This document shows, piece by piece, positions 29,252 to 39,004 of a DNA stretch of 64,000 nt. The notes under the pieces were generated by a model that saw nothing but the letters and a program-made list of their open reading frames with translations, had not been told where the DNA came from and made no database searches. Origin of the DNA: Christensenella sp. (GTDB lineage: Bacteria > Bacillota > Clostridia > Christensenellales > CAG-917); contig CP091723.1 in the NCBI GenBank assembly GCA_022009775.1, positions 1,116,001-1,180,000 on the forward strand, given 5' to 3'. The stretch's first letter is position 1; each line of letters opens with the position of its first letter. A program made the translations under genes and the position numbers.

Positions 29252-29620
29252 ATGAGTTTTTTGTATCTTATGCTCGCAGGCGTTGCGGGCGGTATTCTTG
29301 CAGGTATGGGAATGGGCGGCGGAACGCTGACTTTGCCACTTCTCGTTCTTTGTCTAAACGTAGGACAAATCACGGCGCAGTTTGCAAATCTCGTCGCGTT
29401 TTTGCCGTCGGGTGCGGCGTCTTTGCTGTTGCATGTAAAGAACGGTTTAGTGAAGAAAAACAATCTGCTTTTCTTTCTTGTTCCGGCGATTGCAACTTGC
29501 GTCGGTTGCTCGTTTTTTGCGGTCGAAACGAGCGGCGAATTGCTCAAAAAACTGTTCGGCGGATTTCTCGTCGCGCTCGCTTTGTTTTCTTTTATAGGCA
29601 AAACGGTAAAAAAATATTGA
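29252..29620 (+). CDS. Half-size TauE/SafE (TSUP) family permease, second copy
   Basis: A 122-residue protein with four hydrophobic helices and the TSUP repeat motif AGVAGGILAGMGMGGGTLTLPLL. It lacks the second repeat of full-size TSUP proteins and follows the first half-size gene by 67 bases. RBS-like AGGTG sits ahead of the start. The pair likely forms one transporter, as with other split TSUP genes. Confidence 0.82.
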   Translation: MSFLYLMLAGVAGGILAGMGMGGGTLTLPLLVLCLNVGQITAQFANLVAFLPSGAASLLLHVKNGLVKKNNLLFFLVPAIATCVGCSFFAVETSGELLKKLFGGFLVALALFSFIGKTVKKY

Positions 29621-29711
29621 CATAGGAAACGCCCTTATCGATATGGGTGAAAATCCTTTTAATGTTGCTTAAAACAGACTGAAATTTTCGCAAATTTCCA
29701 AAAATCGGGTA

Positions 29712-29740
29712 TTTACATTACGGGTTTATTATTGTATAAT
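29712..29740 (+). promoter_or_regulatory. Promoter of the rnf operon
   Basis: TTTACA (29712-29717) and a perfect TATAAT (29735-29740) spaced by 17 bases, in AT-rich DNA 33 bases upstream of rnfC. Confidence 0.8.
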
Positions 29741-29773
29741 TACAATATAATTTAATTTCAAAGGAAGAATAAG

Positions 29774-31080
29774 ATGACATTTCCTTTAAGAACTTTCCGC
29801 AGGGGCATACATCCGCCTGCAAACAAGTTCACCAAAGACGCGCCTTTGCAGGAATTTCCGACGCCGGATAAGGTGTTTATTTCCTTATCTCAGCATATCG
29901 GCGCGCCAGCAACTCCGACGGTTGCCGTAGGAGATCACGTCGACGTAGGTCAGGTCATAGCGTCGGCAAGCGGTTTCGTGTCGGCAAACGTAATCTCGTC
30001 GGTGTCAGGCACGGTCAAGGCGTTCTGCACTCTGCCCACGGCAAACGGCGGCGAAGCGACGCATATCGAGATTGAAAACGACCACCTTTTCACGGAGCAA
30101 AGACTCAGTGCGCTCAACGAACCGACGAAAGAAGAAATCATCGAGCGCATAAAGGACGCAGGCATAGTCGGTATGGGCGGAGCGACTTTTCCGACTCATG
30201 TCAAACTTATGCCCAAAGACCCTATCGACACTCTCATCATCAACGGAGCGGAATGCGAGCCGTACATCACTTGCGACTATCGTCTTTTCATGGAAGAAGC
30301 GGTGCGCGTAATAGACGGCGTGAAACTTCTCATGAAAGCTCTTGACGTCAAGCACGCCTACATAGGTATCGAAGCCAACAAGTTGCCTGCGATCAAGAGA
30401 CTTGCAAAACTCGTTCCGCCCGAAATAGACGTGATGAAACTCAAGACCAAATATCCGCAAGGCGCTGAAAAACAACTGATTTTCGCAATCACGCACAGAA
30501 CTGTGCCGACGGGTGCGCTTCCTGCAAAAGTGGGCTGCGTCGTGTGCAACGCGCACACGGCATACTGCGTGGCAAAGGCCGTAAGAGACGGTGAGACGTG
30601 TTATAGGCGCGCCATGACCGTGTCGGGCGGCGGCGTTGAAATGCGCGGCAATTTCTGGGTGCGCAACGGCACGCCTTATCAATTTATATACGACACCTGT
30701 CGCGGCAACGTCATAGAAGACGTCACGAGAAAGGTTATAAGCGGCGGTCCGATGATGGGCTTTGCGCAAGCGGATTTGACAGCCGCCACCACAAAAAGGC
30801 TCGTCTTGCTTGCTGTTCCTTACCGACAAGGAGTTCAACACCAGCCCCACGACGCCGTGTATAAGTTGCGGAAAGTGCATCATCAACTGTCCGATGTCTC
30901 TCGTTCCGAGAGAAATCGAAAGGGCGGCACAAAAAAGAAGACTTCGAGACGACTTTCAAACTCGGAGTGCTCAACTGCATAGAGTGCGGAGCTTGCTCCT
31001 ACTCGTGTCCTGCAAAACGTCCGCTCGTTCAGGCGATGCGTCTTGCGAAGAAAGAAATCAAGGCAAGGGGGATAAAGTGA
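29774..31080 (+). CDS. rnfC: Rnf electron transport complex subunit RnfC (two frameshifts)
   Basis: Peripheral NADH/flavin-binding subunit of the Rnf complex, which couples reduced ferredoxin oxidation with NAD+ reduction to Na+ or H+ export. The N-terminus FRRGIHPPANK and the GMGGATFPTHVK and INGAECEPYITCDYRL motifs are diagnostic. Two extra A bases (30793-30797 and 30931-30936) split it; the corrected 434-residue protein carries both ferredoxin-type clusters, CISCGKCIINCP and CIECGACSYSCP. RBS AAGGAAG precedes the start. First gene of the operon, one base from rnfD. Confidence 0.93.
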
Positions 31081-31081
31081 T

Positions 31082-32158
31082 ATGGCAAAATTCATAGTCT
31101 CGTCGTCCCCGCATATATCCACGACGTTCACAACGAGAAGAATGATGCTCGACGTCATCATTGCGCTCGTTCCGGCAACCATTGCAAGCGTTTTGCTTTA
31201 CGGATTTTATCCGCTTTGCATGATGGTGCTTTGCGTTGGCACGTGCGTGTTTGCCGAGTGGCTTTTCAATTTGATAACAAAAAATATCAGAGCGTAGGCG
31301 ATTTGTCCGCAGTCGTTACGGGCATGATACTTTCGCTCAATCTTCCGCCCGTCGTGCCGTTTTACGTTCCTATGGTCGGCGGCTTCTTTGCGATAGTCGT
31401 CGTAAAAATGCTTTTCGGCGGCATCGGCAAGAACTTTGCAAACCCCGCAATCACCGCGCGCATATTCCTTATGCTTTGTTGGACGACGGTTATGACAAGT
31501 TTCGTTCAGCCCATAGATTTGTCAAACGGAATGAATTTGTTCTCATTCTTCGATAGAGCGGTGGATATCGACATAAGCGCAATCACTAGCGCGACTCCGC
31601 TTGCAGGCGTCAAGTCGTCCATAGCGGCTGGAACGAATCCTGCGCAAGGTTTGTCGGCTCTCGATATGTTCCTTGGAAGAATAGGCGGAAGCGCAGGCGA
31701 AGTCAGCACGATTGCATTACTAATCGGCGGAATTTATCTTCTCATCCGCAAGGTCATAGACTGGCGTATCCCCGCACTTTATATCGGCTCGACGGTCGTA
31801 TTCACGGCGATTTTCTTCTCGGGTTCGGAATACGTGGGGCAATACGTTTGGACGTATCTGCTCGGCGGCGGACTTATGTTCGGCGCGTTCTTTATGGCAA
31901 CCGACTATGCAACGAGCCCCAAGACCTGTCTTGCGGTCGTGATATACGGCGTGGGACTCGGCTTTTTGACGGTCGTGTTCAGAAAATTCGGCACTATGAA
32001 CGAAGGTGTGTCGTTTGCGATATTGCTTATGAACGTTCTTACGCCGCTTCTTGAAAAAATCACGCCGAGAGCGTTCGGCGCACCGAAGAAAAAACAATCT
32101 TGCAAAACTTATGAAACACAAGCGCAAAGACGTCGCTTTGGAAGGGGGGCAAAAATGA
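31082..32158 (+). CDS. rnfD: Rnf complex subunit RnfD (two frameshifts)
   Basis: Integral membrane subunit of Rnf with covalently bound FMN. The N-terminus SSSPHISTTFTTRRMMLDVIIAL and the core GMILSLNLPP..., FGGIGKNFANPAITARIFL and the Thr-bearing SAITSATPL (FMN-attachment S-A-T region) fit RnfD. One A is missing in 31279-31284 and one is extra in 32089-32094. With the second correction the gene ends in a TGA that overlaps the rnfG start as ATGA, the classic coupling; without it RnfD and RnfG read as one fused frame, which I regard as an artefact. Corrected length about 358 residues. Confidence 0.9.
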
Positions 32159-32937
32159 CTGACGAAAAGATGCTCCGAGAAGACGAAGTTATGCAAAACG
32201 AAAATATAGTCGCAGACGAAAACGCCGAAACGATTGCAAAAGAAAGCGTCGAAAAGACAGAAAACGCAGTCGATACGAGCGTTGAAACCGACGATAAGAA
32301 AGGCAAAAAAGACAAGAAAGAAAAGAAAAAAATGAGCGAAGTGGCAAAATGCTCGCTCGTGCTCGTGATAATCGCCGTCGTGGCGGGACTTTTGCTCGGT
32401 ATAGTCAACTGGGCAACGTACGTAGACCCCGACAATACGATTATGGAAAAATGCAAAGCGTATTCGTGGGTTGACGGCAAAACCGTGACCGATGTCGTCA
32501 AGGACGAACGACTCGCGTCCTACGACTATGACAAAAACAACTACGTCGTGTCTTGTTTCGTGGCAAAGAGCGGAGAAGAAATTCTCGGATATTGCTACTA
32601 CACGGTGGGCGGCGGCGCAAAAGACGGCTCGTTGTCGTCACTTGTGTTCATCGGCGCGGACGGCATAATCGAAGACGTGCAGGTGTACGAGCAGGGCGAA
32701 ACGGCAGGCTATTTCGACAGAGTGGAAAAGGCAAACAAGCAAAAATACGTCGGCATCGATTGTAAAACGATTGAAAGACTCGAACTCGTCAAATCTGGCA
32801 ACGCTTCGCTTGACGGACAGATAGACGCGGTGAGTCAGGCAACTTATACGTCCACCGGTTATCACAATTCGATTGCCACTGCGGTGTATGCGTTCAGAAT
32901 GTATTACGACGCATTGCAACAAGGGGGTGCGCAATGA
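32155..32937 (+). CDS. rnfG: Rnf complex subunit RnfG
   Basis: FMN-binding subunit of Rnf, 260 residues. A charged, low-complexity N-terminal extension (about 1-60, rich in Glu/Lys/Asp) precedes one TM helix (about 67-85) and the extracytoplasmic FMN-binding domain. The C-terminal DAVSQATYTSTGY corresponds to the flavinylation motif SGAT-x-TS, with Gln in place of Gly; the modified Thr is kept. The start is preceded by GGAAGG and lies in an ATGA overlap with rnfD; the stop overlaps the rnfE start as well. The long acidic/basic N-terminal extension is more than usual for the family. Confidence 0.92.
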   Translation: MTDEKMLREDEVMQNENIVADENAETIAKESVEKTENAVDTSVETDDKKGKKDKKEKKKMSEVAKCSLVLVIIAVVAGLLLGIVNWATYVDPDNTIMEKCKAYSWVDGKTVTDVVKDERLASYDYDKNNYVVSCFVAKSGEEILGYCYYTVGGGAKDGSLSSLVFIGADGIIEDVQVYEQGETAGYFDRVEKANKQKYVGIDCKTIERLELVKSGNASLDGQIDAVSQATYTSTGYHNSIATAVYAFRMYYDALQQGGAQ

Positions 32938-33704
32938 AACGTAACTCCAAACTTCAGATAATATCCAACGGCATTTTCGCACAGAACCCGACTTTCAGAC
33001 TGGTTCTCGGAATGTGTCCTACGCTTGCCATCACTACAAGCGCGTTCAACGGCTTTGGAATGGGCATTGCGGCAACGCTCGTGCTTATCTGTTCCAATGC
33101 TCTCGTGTCGCTTTTGAGAAAAGTGATACCCGACAAGGTGCGTATCCCTGCTTACGTTCTTATCATCGCAACGCTCGTCACGCTTCTTGAAATGGTGCTC
33201 AAAAAGTTCGTCCCGACGCTGTACAGCGCACTCGGTATATACTTGCCGCTCATCGTCGTCAACTGCATCATTCTTGCAAGAGCGGAAGCGTTTGCAAGTT
33301 CCAACAAAGTGGGCGACAGCATTCTCGACGGTCTCGGAATGGGCTTGGGTTTCACGCTCGCGCTCACGCTTATAGGTTTTGTAAGAGAGTTGCTCGGCAA
33401 CGGCACGATCTTCGCAGGCACGCTCGGCAGTCTGTCGTTCGGATTGTCGCTGGGATCTGCGAGCAATTATTCTCTCAAATTCTTCGTTCTTCCCGCAGGC
33501 GGATTTATGACTCTGGGCATTCTTATGGCTGCCGTCAACGCAATCACCGATCATAGAGCGAAGAAAAAACAGGCGCAGGCTGAACAAAGCGCAAAGCATA
33601 TCGACGACGCTAAAGCGGAACTCGATACGGCTACCGAAAATAAAACGGAAACCGAAAACGGCGCAAACGTTTCTGCCGCCGCAAACGAAGGAGGTGCAAA
33701 CTGA
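32934..33704 (+). CDS. rnfE: Rnf complex subunit RnfE
   Basis: Membrane subunit of Rnf, 256 residues, six TM helices. The N-terminus NGIFAQNPTFRLVLGMCPTLA and the central LPLIVVNCIILARAEAFA are family signatures; RnfA and RnfE are paralogues with inverted topology that together hold an in-membrane [2Fe-2S] site. After the last helix there is an acidic Ala/Glu-rich tail of about 50 residues (from about 205) not usual for the subunit. Both ends overlap neighbours by a few bases. Confidence 0.95.
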   Translation: MKRNSKLQIISNGIFAQNPTFRLVLGMCPTLAITTSAFNGFGMGIAATLVLICSNALVSLLRKVIPDKVRIPAYVLIIATLVTLLEMVLKKFVPTLYSALGIYLPLIVVNCIILARAEAFASSNKVGDSILDGLGMGLGFTLALTLIGFVRELLGNGTIFAGTLGSLSFGLSLGSASNYSLKFFVLPAGGFMTLGILMAAVNAITDHRAKKKQAQAEQSAKHIDDAKAELDTATENKTETENGANVSAAANEGGAN

Positions 33705-34322
33705 TGGAATACTTCTTGCTTATCATCGGTGCTATGTTCACCAACAACTTCGTTCTCAGTCAATTTTTGGGTTGTTGTCCTTTCCTTGGCGTGTCAAAGA
33801 AGACGGACACCGCATTCGGAATGGGACTTGCAGTCACTTTCGTTATGGGCGTTGCAAGCATCATAACCTGGTGTGTGCAGAAAGTGCTCGTGCTTTTGGG
33901 CGTCGAATATTTGCAAACCATTGCGTTTATTCTCGTCATAGCGGCACTCGTGCAGCTCATTGAAATGGTGCTCAAAAAATATATGCCGTCGCTATACAGC
34001 GCGCTGGGCGTATATTTGCCGCTCATCACCACCAACTGCGCGGTTTTGGGCGTTGCGATTCTCAACATCGACACCTATGGCGTTGCGGGCGGAATAAGCC
34101 TTCTTCAATCTTTCTTGAACGGCGTATTCAGCGGCATCGGCTTCCTTATCGCAATACTCTTGCTCGCGGGCGTTCGCGAAAAAAATGGATCAGGATTCCA
34201 TTCCGAAGCCTTTCAGGGGCTTCCCGATTACGCTCATTGCGGCAAGCATACTCAGCATGGCTTTCGTGGCATTCGGCGGACTTATCTCGTCGTCGGGCGC
34301 AATAAGCCTGTTGTTCAATTGA
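33704..34322 (+). CDS. rnfA: Rnf complex subunit RnfA (frameshifted near the end)
   Basis: Membrane subunit of Rnf, about 205 residues, six TM helices. GAMFTNNFVLSQFLGCCPFLGVSKK and LPLITTNCAVLG are diagnostic. One extra A in the run 34179-34185 breaks the last helix; the corrected frame continues LAGVREKM...PFRGFPITLIAASILSMAFVAFGGL and stops at 34322, 12 bases before rnfB. Cys residues in the two conserved blocks are candidates for the shared RnfA/RnfE iron-sulfur cluster. Confidence 0.93.
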
Positions 34323-34334
34323 CGGGGTGACGAT

Positions 34335-35143
34335 ATGATACTTTCAGCGGTCAATCCCTTGACGATACTTTGGTCTATACTCGTGCTTTTCGTGCTTGCG
34401 TTCGTGTTCGGCATAGTGCTTGCGGTGCTCGGCAAAAAACTCGCCGTGCATGAAGACGAGAGAATACGCCAAGTCAGAGACAAGCTCTCGGGCGCAAATT
34501 GCGGCGGTTGCGGATATGCAGGCTGCGACGCTTTTGCAAAGGCTATCGTAGAAGGCAAGGCGGACATCAACGCATGCTGCGCAACAAGCGCGGACAACAA
34601 AAAACTCATCGCACAAATCATGGGCACGAGCGTGTCCGCAGAAGACACCAAAATCGTGGTGGCTTGCTGCGGCGGCAACAATGCTCAGGATAAATACGAA
34701 TATATGGGCTACGGCGATTGCAAGAGTATGGAATTGCTTGGCGGCGGTCGCAAACAGTGCAAGTGGGGCTGTCTCGGCATGGGCTCGTGCGTGGACGCTT
34801 GCCCCTACGGTGCGATTCAAGTGGGCATGGACGGATATGCCGAAGTGGACAGAACAAAGTGCATACGTTGCGGAAGATGCGTCTCCACTTGCCCCAAAAA
34901 ACTTGTCAGGCGCATACCTGCGGACGCAAAGTGTACGTGGCTTGCTCCAATTGTCAAAAGGGCAAGGAAGTGCGCGCGATATGCAAGAGCGGCTGTATAG
35001 GCTGCGGTTTGTGCCAAAAGAATTGTCCGAACGGAGCTATCACGGTGCAAAACAATCTTGCGGTCATCGATTATTCAAAATGCACGGGGTGCGGAGTGTG
35101 CATGCAAAAATGTCCGCAAAAGTGCATAAAGTCGGCGGAATAA
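34335..35143 (+). CDS. rnfB: Rnf complex subunit RnfB (frameshifted)
   Basis: Ferredoxin-accepting subunit of Rnf. One N-terminal TM helix (about 9-33) is followed by the four-Cys motif CGGCGYAGC and by a series of 4Fe-4S motifs: CLGMGSCVDACPYGA, CIRCGRCVSTCP, and after restoring one missing A in 34928-34930, CIGCGLCQKNCPNGA and CTGCGVCMQKCPQKC. Corrected length is about 269 residues. Last gene of the rnf set; the Ppx/GppA gene begins 136 bases later. Confidence 0.93.
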
Positions 35144-35279
35144 GGATTTCGCAACCAAAATCGTTACAACAACCGCATTGCTCGGATATGCGGAGATATA
35201 AGGGAAAATAGAGAAAAATAAGAATTGAAACAAACGCCCCGACAACGGGGAGCGGCAAAAGCCGTTTAGGAGAAACAAT

Positions 35280-36803
35280 ATGGAAAAAATAGCGATTATC
35301 GACATTGGCTCAAACTCAGCAAGACTCGTGCTCGTCAACGTGCTGGACGGCGGCTATTTCGTCGTCTTTGACGAACTCAAAGAAACGGTACGGCTTGGGC
35401 AGGACATGGATTGGGACGGTTTCATCAAGCCGCAAAGAATTGCCCAGACGATAAAAAACGCTTACGATGTTCCGTCGTCTTTGCGACGCAAACAAGGTTG
35501 ACAAAATCTTTGCGTATGCAACGGCTGCGGTCAGACGTGCAAAAAATCAGAAGAGTTTCCTTGACGAAGTCGCAATGACTTGCGGCATCAAAATCAAGGT
35601 TCTTACCCCGGAAGAGCAGGCAATGCTCGTGTATCAGGGTGTCATCAACTCCATGGATATCCCCCAAGGGATTGATTATGGAAATGGGTGGCGGCTCTAC
35701 AAACCTTATATACTACAACCGCAGAAATCTCATTCATTTCGATACGCTTCCGTTCGGCGCGGTCACTCTCACAGACCTTTTTAAGAACGACAGTTCGACT
35801 CCGCAGGAGAGAGCAAAGAAAATCGAAGATTTTATCGGCGAACAACTTGAAAAAATCACCTGGCTCGACTCTGTCGAACCCGATACGGCGTTCGTCGGCG
35901 TGGGCGGCTCGTTCAGAAATCTCGGCAGAATCAGCAGACTTATAAGGAAATATCCTTTCAATATGACGCACAACTACGAGTTGCCCGTCAGCGAGTTTGA
36001 GACGATATACAACACGATAAAGAAACTCGACCTTAACAGCACCGTCAAAATCAAAGGACTGTCTTCGTCGAGAGCGGATATTTTCCCGAGCCGCACTCGC
36101 GGTGATGAAAGCGGTGCTTTCAAAGTTCACGTTCGAAAAAATCACGATAAGCGGTTGCGGACTCAGAGAAGGCGCGATGTTCAGATACGCAGTGCCGGGC
36201 GTCAACGAGAGACCGCTCAGCGACGTTCTCGGTCATTCGCTTTACACGCAGATGAAGTATCACGATCTCAACATCGACCACGCAGAGCACGTATACAATC
36301 TTTCCATTCAACTTTTCAAGCAACTTAAAGTGTTGCACAAGATGCCCAGAGTGTACGTCAGAGTGCTCAAAATCGCCGCACTCATGCACGACAGCGGTAT
36401 GCGTATCAAGTTCTACAACCACCAGTTGCACTCCGCATACATCATTCTCAACAGCAATCTGTACGGCGTTCCGCACAAGGACATCGTTGTCGCGGCGTTC
36501 GTTGCGGCAGGACATAGGAAAGCCGAAAACGCAAGAGAAGAAATCATCAAATACAAGGATATGCTCACTGCCGAAGACGTTGAAGCAATCAAGAAACTCA
36601 GCGTAATTCTGCGCATAGCGGAGAGTTTCGACCGCAGTCAAAGCGGCGTCGTGACGGGCATAAACTGCGACGTGTTGGGTGACAGCGTAATCGTCAAAAC
36701 AGAATGTGAAAACGGCGGTGACTGCGCTCTCGAAGTCAAAGACGCAATGGGCGCGGCGGCGGAATTCAAGGCGGCGTACGGCAAGAATCTCGAAATTCTC
36801 TGA
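35280..36803 (+). CDS. Ppx/GppA family exopolyphosphatase with HD domain (three frameshifts)
   Basis: Actin-fold phosphatase of about 507 residues acting on polyphosphate or pppGpp in this family. N-terminal phosphate motif AIIDIGSNSARLVL; second motif MEMGGGSTNLIYYN; then LSSSRAD and a C-terminal HD-type region with KIAALMHDSGM and NHQLHSAYIILNS. Three extra bases are inferred: A in 35453-35458, C in 35661-35665, and T or C around 36081-36087; together they restore a continuous protein. RBS AGGAGAAACAAT ahead of the start. Followed three bases later by maf. The specific substrate cannot be told from the sequence. Confidence 0.87.
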
Positions 36804-36806
36804 TCT

Positions 36807-37388
36807 ATGGCAAAGCAGTGTAAGCGCGTGATACTCGCAAGCGGGTCGCCGCGCAGAAAAGATATTCTCGCGGATATGGGCGTTGAATTTGTTGTGTCGC
36901 CGTCAAACGTAGACGAAAGCAGAATTCATTCTCCGTTTCCGCGAATTCTCGTTCAAAAACTAGCGACGGAAAAAGCCGAAGACGTTTTCAAAACGCACGA
37001 AAACGACGTCGTCGTTGCGGCAGACACCATAGTCGTCAAAGGCGCAAAAGAACTCGGAAAGCCGAAAGACAGACAAGACGCGGTGAACGTTATATCAAGG
37101 CTCAGTGGCAAATGGCACGTCGTGTATACCGGCGTTTGCGTTATTTCGGACGGGAAGAAGAAAGTTTTTTGCGACGCGTCAAAGGTGAAATTCAAGAAAC
37201 TTTCAAAGAAAGAAATAGAAGACTACGTCGACACGTTCAAGCCTTTCGACAAGGCAGGTGCGTACGGAATTCAGGACGGCGTGGTCGTTGAAAAATACGA
37301 AGGCAGTTACTCAAACATTCTCGGACTGCCGAAGACAAAACTTGCAGCCGTCTTGGCGCAAGTGGGAGTGTACGATGGCAACAATTGA
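36807..37388 (+). CDS. maf: Maf family nucleotide pyrophosphatase (septum-formation inhibitor type)
   Basis: A 193-residue Maf protein: nucleoside triphosphate pyrophosphatase acting on dTTP/UTP or modified nucleotides in this family. The N-terminus RVILASGSPRRKDILADMG is diagnostic; VVAADTIVV holds the catalytic Asp, followed by LGKPKDRQDA and GAYGIQDG. It starts 3 bases after the Ppx/GppA gene and its 3' end overlaps the MreB-like gene by 14 bases, a maf-mreB order seen in many Firmicutes. Confidence 0.95.
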   Translation: MAKQCKRVILASGSPRRKDILADMGVEFVVSPSNVDESRIHSPFPRILVQKLATEKAEDVFKTHENDVVVAADTIVVKGAKELGKPKDRQDAVNVISRLSGKWHVVYTGVCVISDGKKKVFCDASKVKFKKLSKKEIEDYVDTFKPFDKAGAYGIQDGVVVEKYEGSYSNILGLPKTKLAAVLAQVGVYDGNN

Positions 37389-38373
37389 ACTTTCAATCGA
37401 TTTGGGAAGCAAATTTATCACCATATACCAAAAGGGCATAGGGCTCGTTTTGCGCGAGCCTGCAATCGCCATTGCGACGAAGGTGCGCAATCGTCTCGAA
37501 ATCCGCGACGCGGGTTATAGAGCGGAAAGCGTTATGACGGGCTCGCTCGGCGGTGCGAGAGTCATTGCTCCGATAAAGGAAGGCATCATCGTCGATGAAG
37601 AGATGGCAACGATGCTTCTTGCCTATTTTCTAAAAAAAATTATGCCTGAAGGTTTGTTTGCACCGCGCGTCAAGGCTATCGTGTCAATTTGCGAATCGTC
37701 GTCCAGTTCGGACAGACGCGCCGTTGAAAAATGCTGTCTCAAAGCAGGCATAAAAGAAGTCACGCTCGTAGAATCGGGTTTGAGTCTTCTTGCCTACACC
37801 AACAGCATCGGCGGACTTTTCGTGGATATCGGCGGCGGAAAAACCGAAATTTCAGCGGTTACGAATCACGGAATCGCAACGGGTTGCTCGGTCAATATCG
37901 CAGGCGACGCATTCAACAATGCGATTATAGACGATTTATACAGAAACTACGGCGTCAAAGTGGGCGAATTTACAATTGAAAATCTCAAAAAATCCGCACT
38001 TTCGTTCTACGTCAACGATGCCGGCAGTTATGCTGTCAGCGGTGGCAGTGCGGACGGCTCTCCGCGCAGTCTCTACGTGTCTGCAGAAGCAATGCGCAAC
38101 GCCGTTATTCCGCTTGTTGACGACATCATCGAAGTCATCATGTCCGTTCTCAATCAGACTCCGCCCGAACTTTCTGCGGAAATTCTTCGTAAAGGCATAT
38201 TCGTATCCGGCGGCTCACTCCACATTCCCGGTCTCATCGAGTATATGGAGCAAGCTCTCGAACTTCCCGTCACTCCGCTCAAAGACATCGAAAACGCCAT
38301 TGCCATAGGCGGCGCGAAGTTCTTTGACGAGCGGGATTTACTCAGCGATATGTTAGGTGTTAAATTGTATTAA
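37375..38373 (+). CDS. MreB/Mbl-like rod-shape actin homologue
   Basis: Bacterial actin-like protein of 332 residues, organising wall synthesis along the cell side. Phosphate-1 ELSIDLGSKFITIYQKG, phosphate-2 LFVDIGGGKTEISAV, and the adenosine motif FVSGGSLHIPGLIEYMEQAL are present, and the domain order is that of MreB/Mbl rather than FtsA. The start at 37375 overlaps maf and matches the family's short N-terminus. mreC/mreD do not follow; a nested inverted repeat comes directly after the stop codon. Confidence 0.9.
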   Translation: MATIELSIDLGSKFITIYQKGIGLVLREPAIAIATKVRNRLEIRDAGYRAESVMTGSLGGARVIAPIKEGIIVDEEMATMLLAYFLKKIMPEGLFAPRVKAIVSICESSSSSDRRAVEKCCLKAGIKEVTLVESGLSLLAYTNSIGGLFVDIGGGKTEISAVTNHGIATGCSVNIAGDAFNNAIIDDLYRNYGVKVGEFTIENLKKSALSFYVNDAGSYAVSGGSADGSPRSLYVSAEAMRNAVIPLVDDIIEVIMSVLNQTPPELSAEILRKGIFVSGGSLHIPGLIEYMEQALELPVTPLKDIENAIAIGGAKFFDERDLLSDMLGVKLY

Positions 38374-38580
38374 AAATGCGCTATTTAGCGAATAGCTTTG
38401 GACGCGATTGACGCAAAGCGTAACAATCGCTATTCCGTCACTTCGTTCCTTACAAAGCCCCTTGTTCATCAACTCATGTACGCATAGTACATTAGGGTTG
38501 CTGTTCAAGGGGCTTTTTGACGCGATTGGCTTCGCAACAATCGCTATTTAACGCGCTCTTCATCTAAATATCGCATTTTT
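38372..38580. repeat. Nested inverted repeat, copy 2
   Basis: Outer arms 38372-38388 (AAAAATGCGCTATTTAG) and 38564-38580 pair with a single mismatch at the same place as copy 1, although the TATTTAG part differs, i.e. both arms have changed together. Middle arms AAAGCCCCTTG (38454-38464) and CAAGGGGCTTT (38506-38516) are followed by a T run. Inner arms are CAACTCATGTAC (38470-38481) and GTACATTAGGGTTG (38487-38500). An extra 55-base block (38396-38451) containing GCGATTG/CAATCGC is shared with copy 5. Confidence 0.85.
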
Positions 38581-39004
38581 GCGCTAAATTGTCATGTTGA
38601 GCTTGTCGAAACATCCAGCAGTAAGGCGCATTAAAGTTCTAAATGCAACTTCCCCTTTCCTCAGGTGTTTTCCCTATCACCGTTCCCCCTTGCAAGGGAA
38701 CCCACGGTGACCGCGTGGCGGGGGACAACACTCAGCACTCGCATAGATAGGTGTCGTTCTCTTATTATGCCACCACGCTTTGTGCGCCAGCTCCGCAACA
38801 ACACGGCGCAGTCGCTCGTACATTTCGTCAAGCTCGGCGTTCGGTGCGGTCGCCGCCTTGCGGCTCCGATTCCGTCTTCAAAGTTACACATCCCGTGTAT
38901 AAGAACGTTCCTAACAAGTTTCCGCATGGCTTTTTTGACAAAGAAAGCAAACGTTTTACATAACTTGACAACATTTTCGCGCGATTGTTTTTTATCATGA
39001 GAAT
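38581..39004. other. Intergenic region between mreB-like gene and minD
   Basis: No convincing gene. It contains a TCATGTTGAGCTTGTCGAAA-type motif at 38591-38612, a dyad CCCTTGCAAGGG near 38686-38697, and the second repeat family (listed separately). Short ORFs on both strands here come from the repeat and show no family signature. Confidence 0.6.
38735..38935 (+). repeat. Dispersed repeat family B, copy 1
   Basis: About 200 bases that match the reverse complement of 47950-48165, e.g. ACTCGCATAGA near the start, TTATGCCAC in the middle and a run of similarity around TTCCGTCTTCAAAGTTACAC and ACAAGTTT at the end. Divergence is moderate with gaps in the centre. No terminal inverted repeats or transposase were found. 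Confidence 0.65.

Noticed and set aside
31216..32937. Apparent RnfD-RnfG fusion protein
   Set aside because: A single extra A at 32089-32094 explains it; removing the base gives an RnfD stop that overlaps the rnfG start as ATGA, with a GGAAGG RBS for rnfG.
34335..35000. Programmed frameshifting in rnf, ppx and other genes
   Set aside because: The sites lack conserved slippery heptamers with stimulatory structures and occur in genes not known to use recoding; both + and - changes are seen.
38661..38927. Small ORFs in the repeat family B regions (also 47900-48178)
   Set aside because: They exist on both strands, lack RBS and family motifs, and are explained by the repeat itself.
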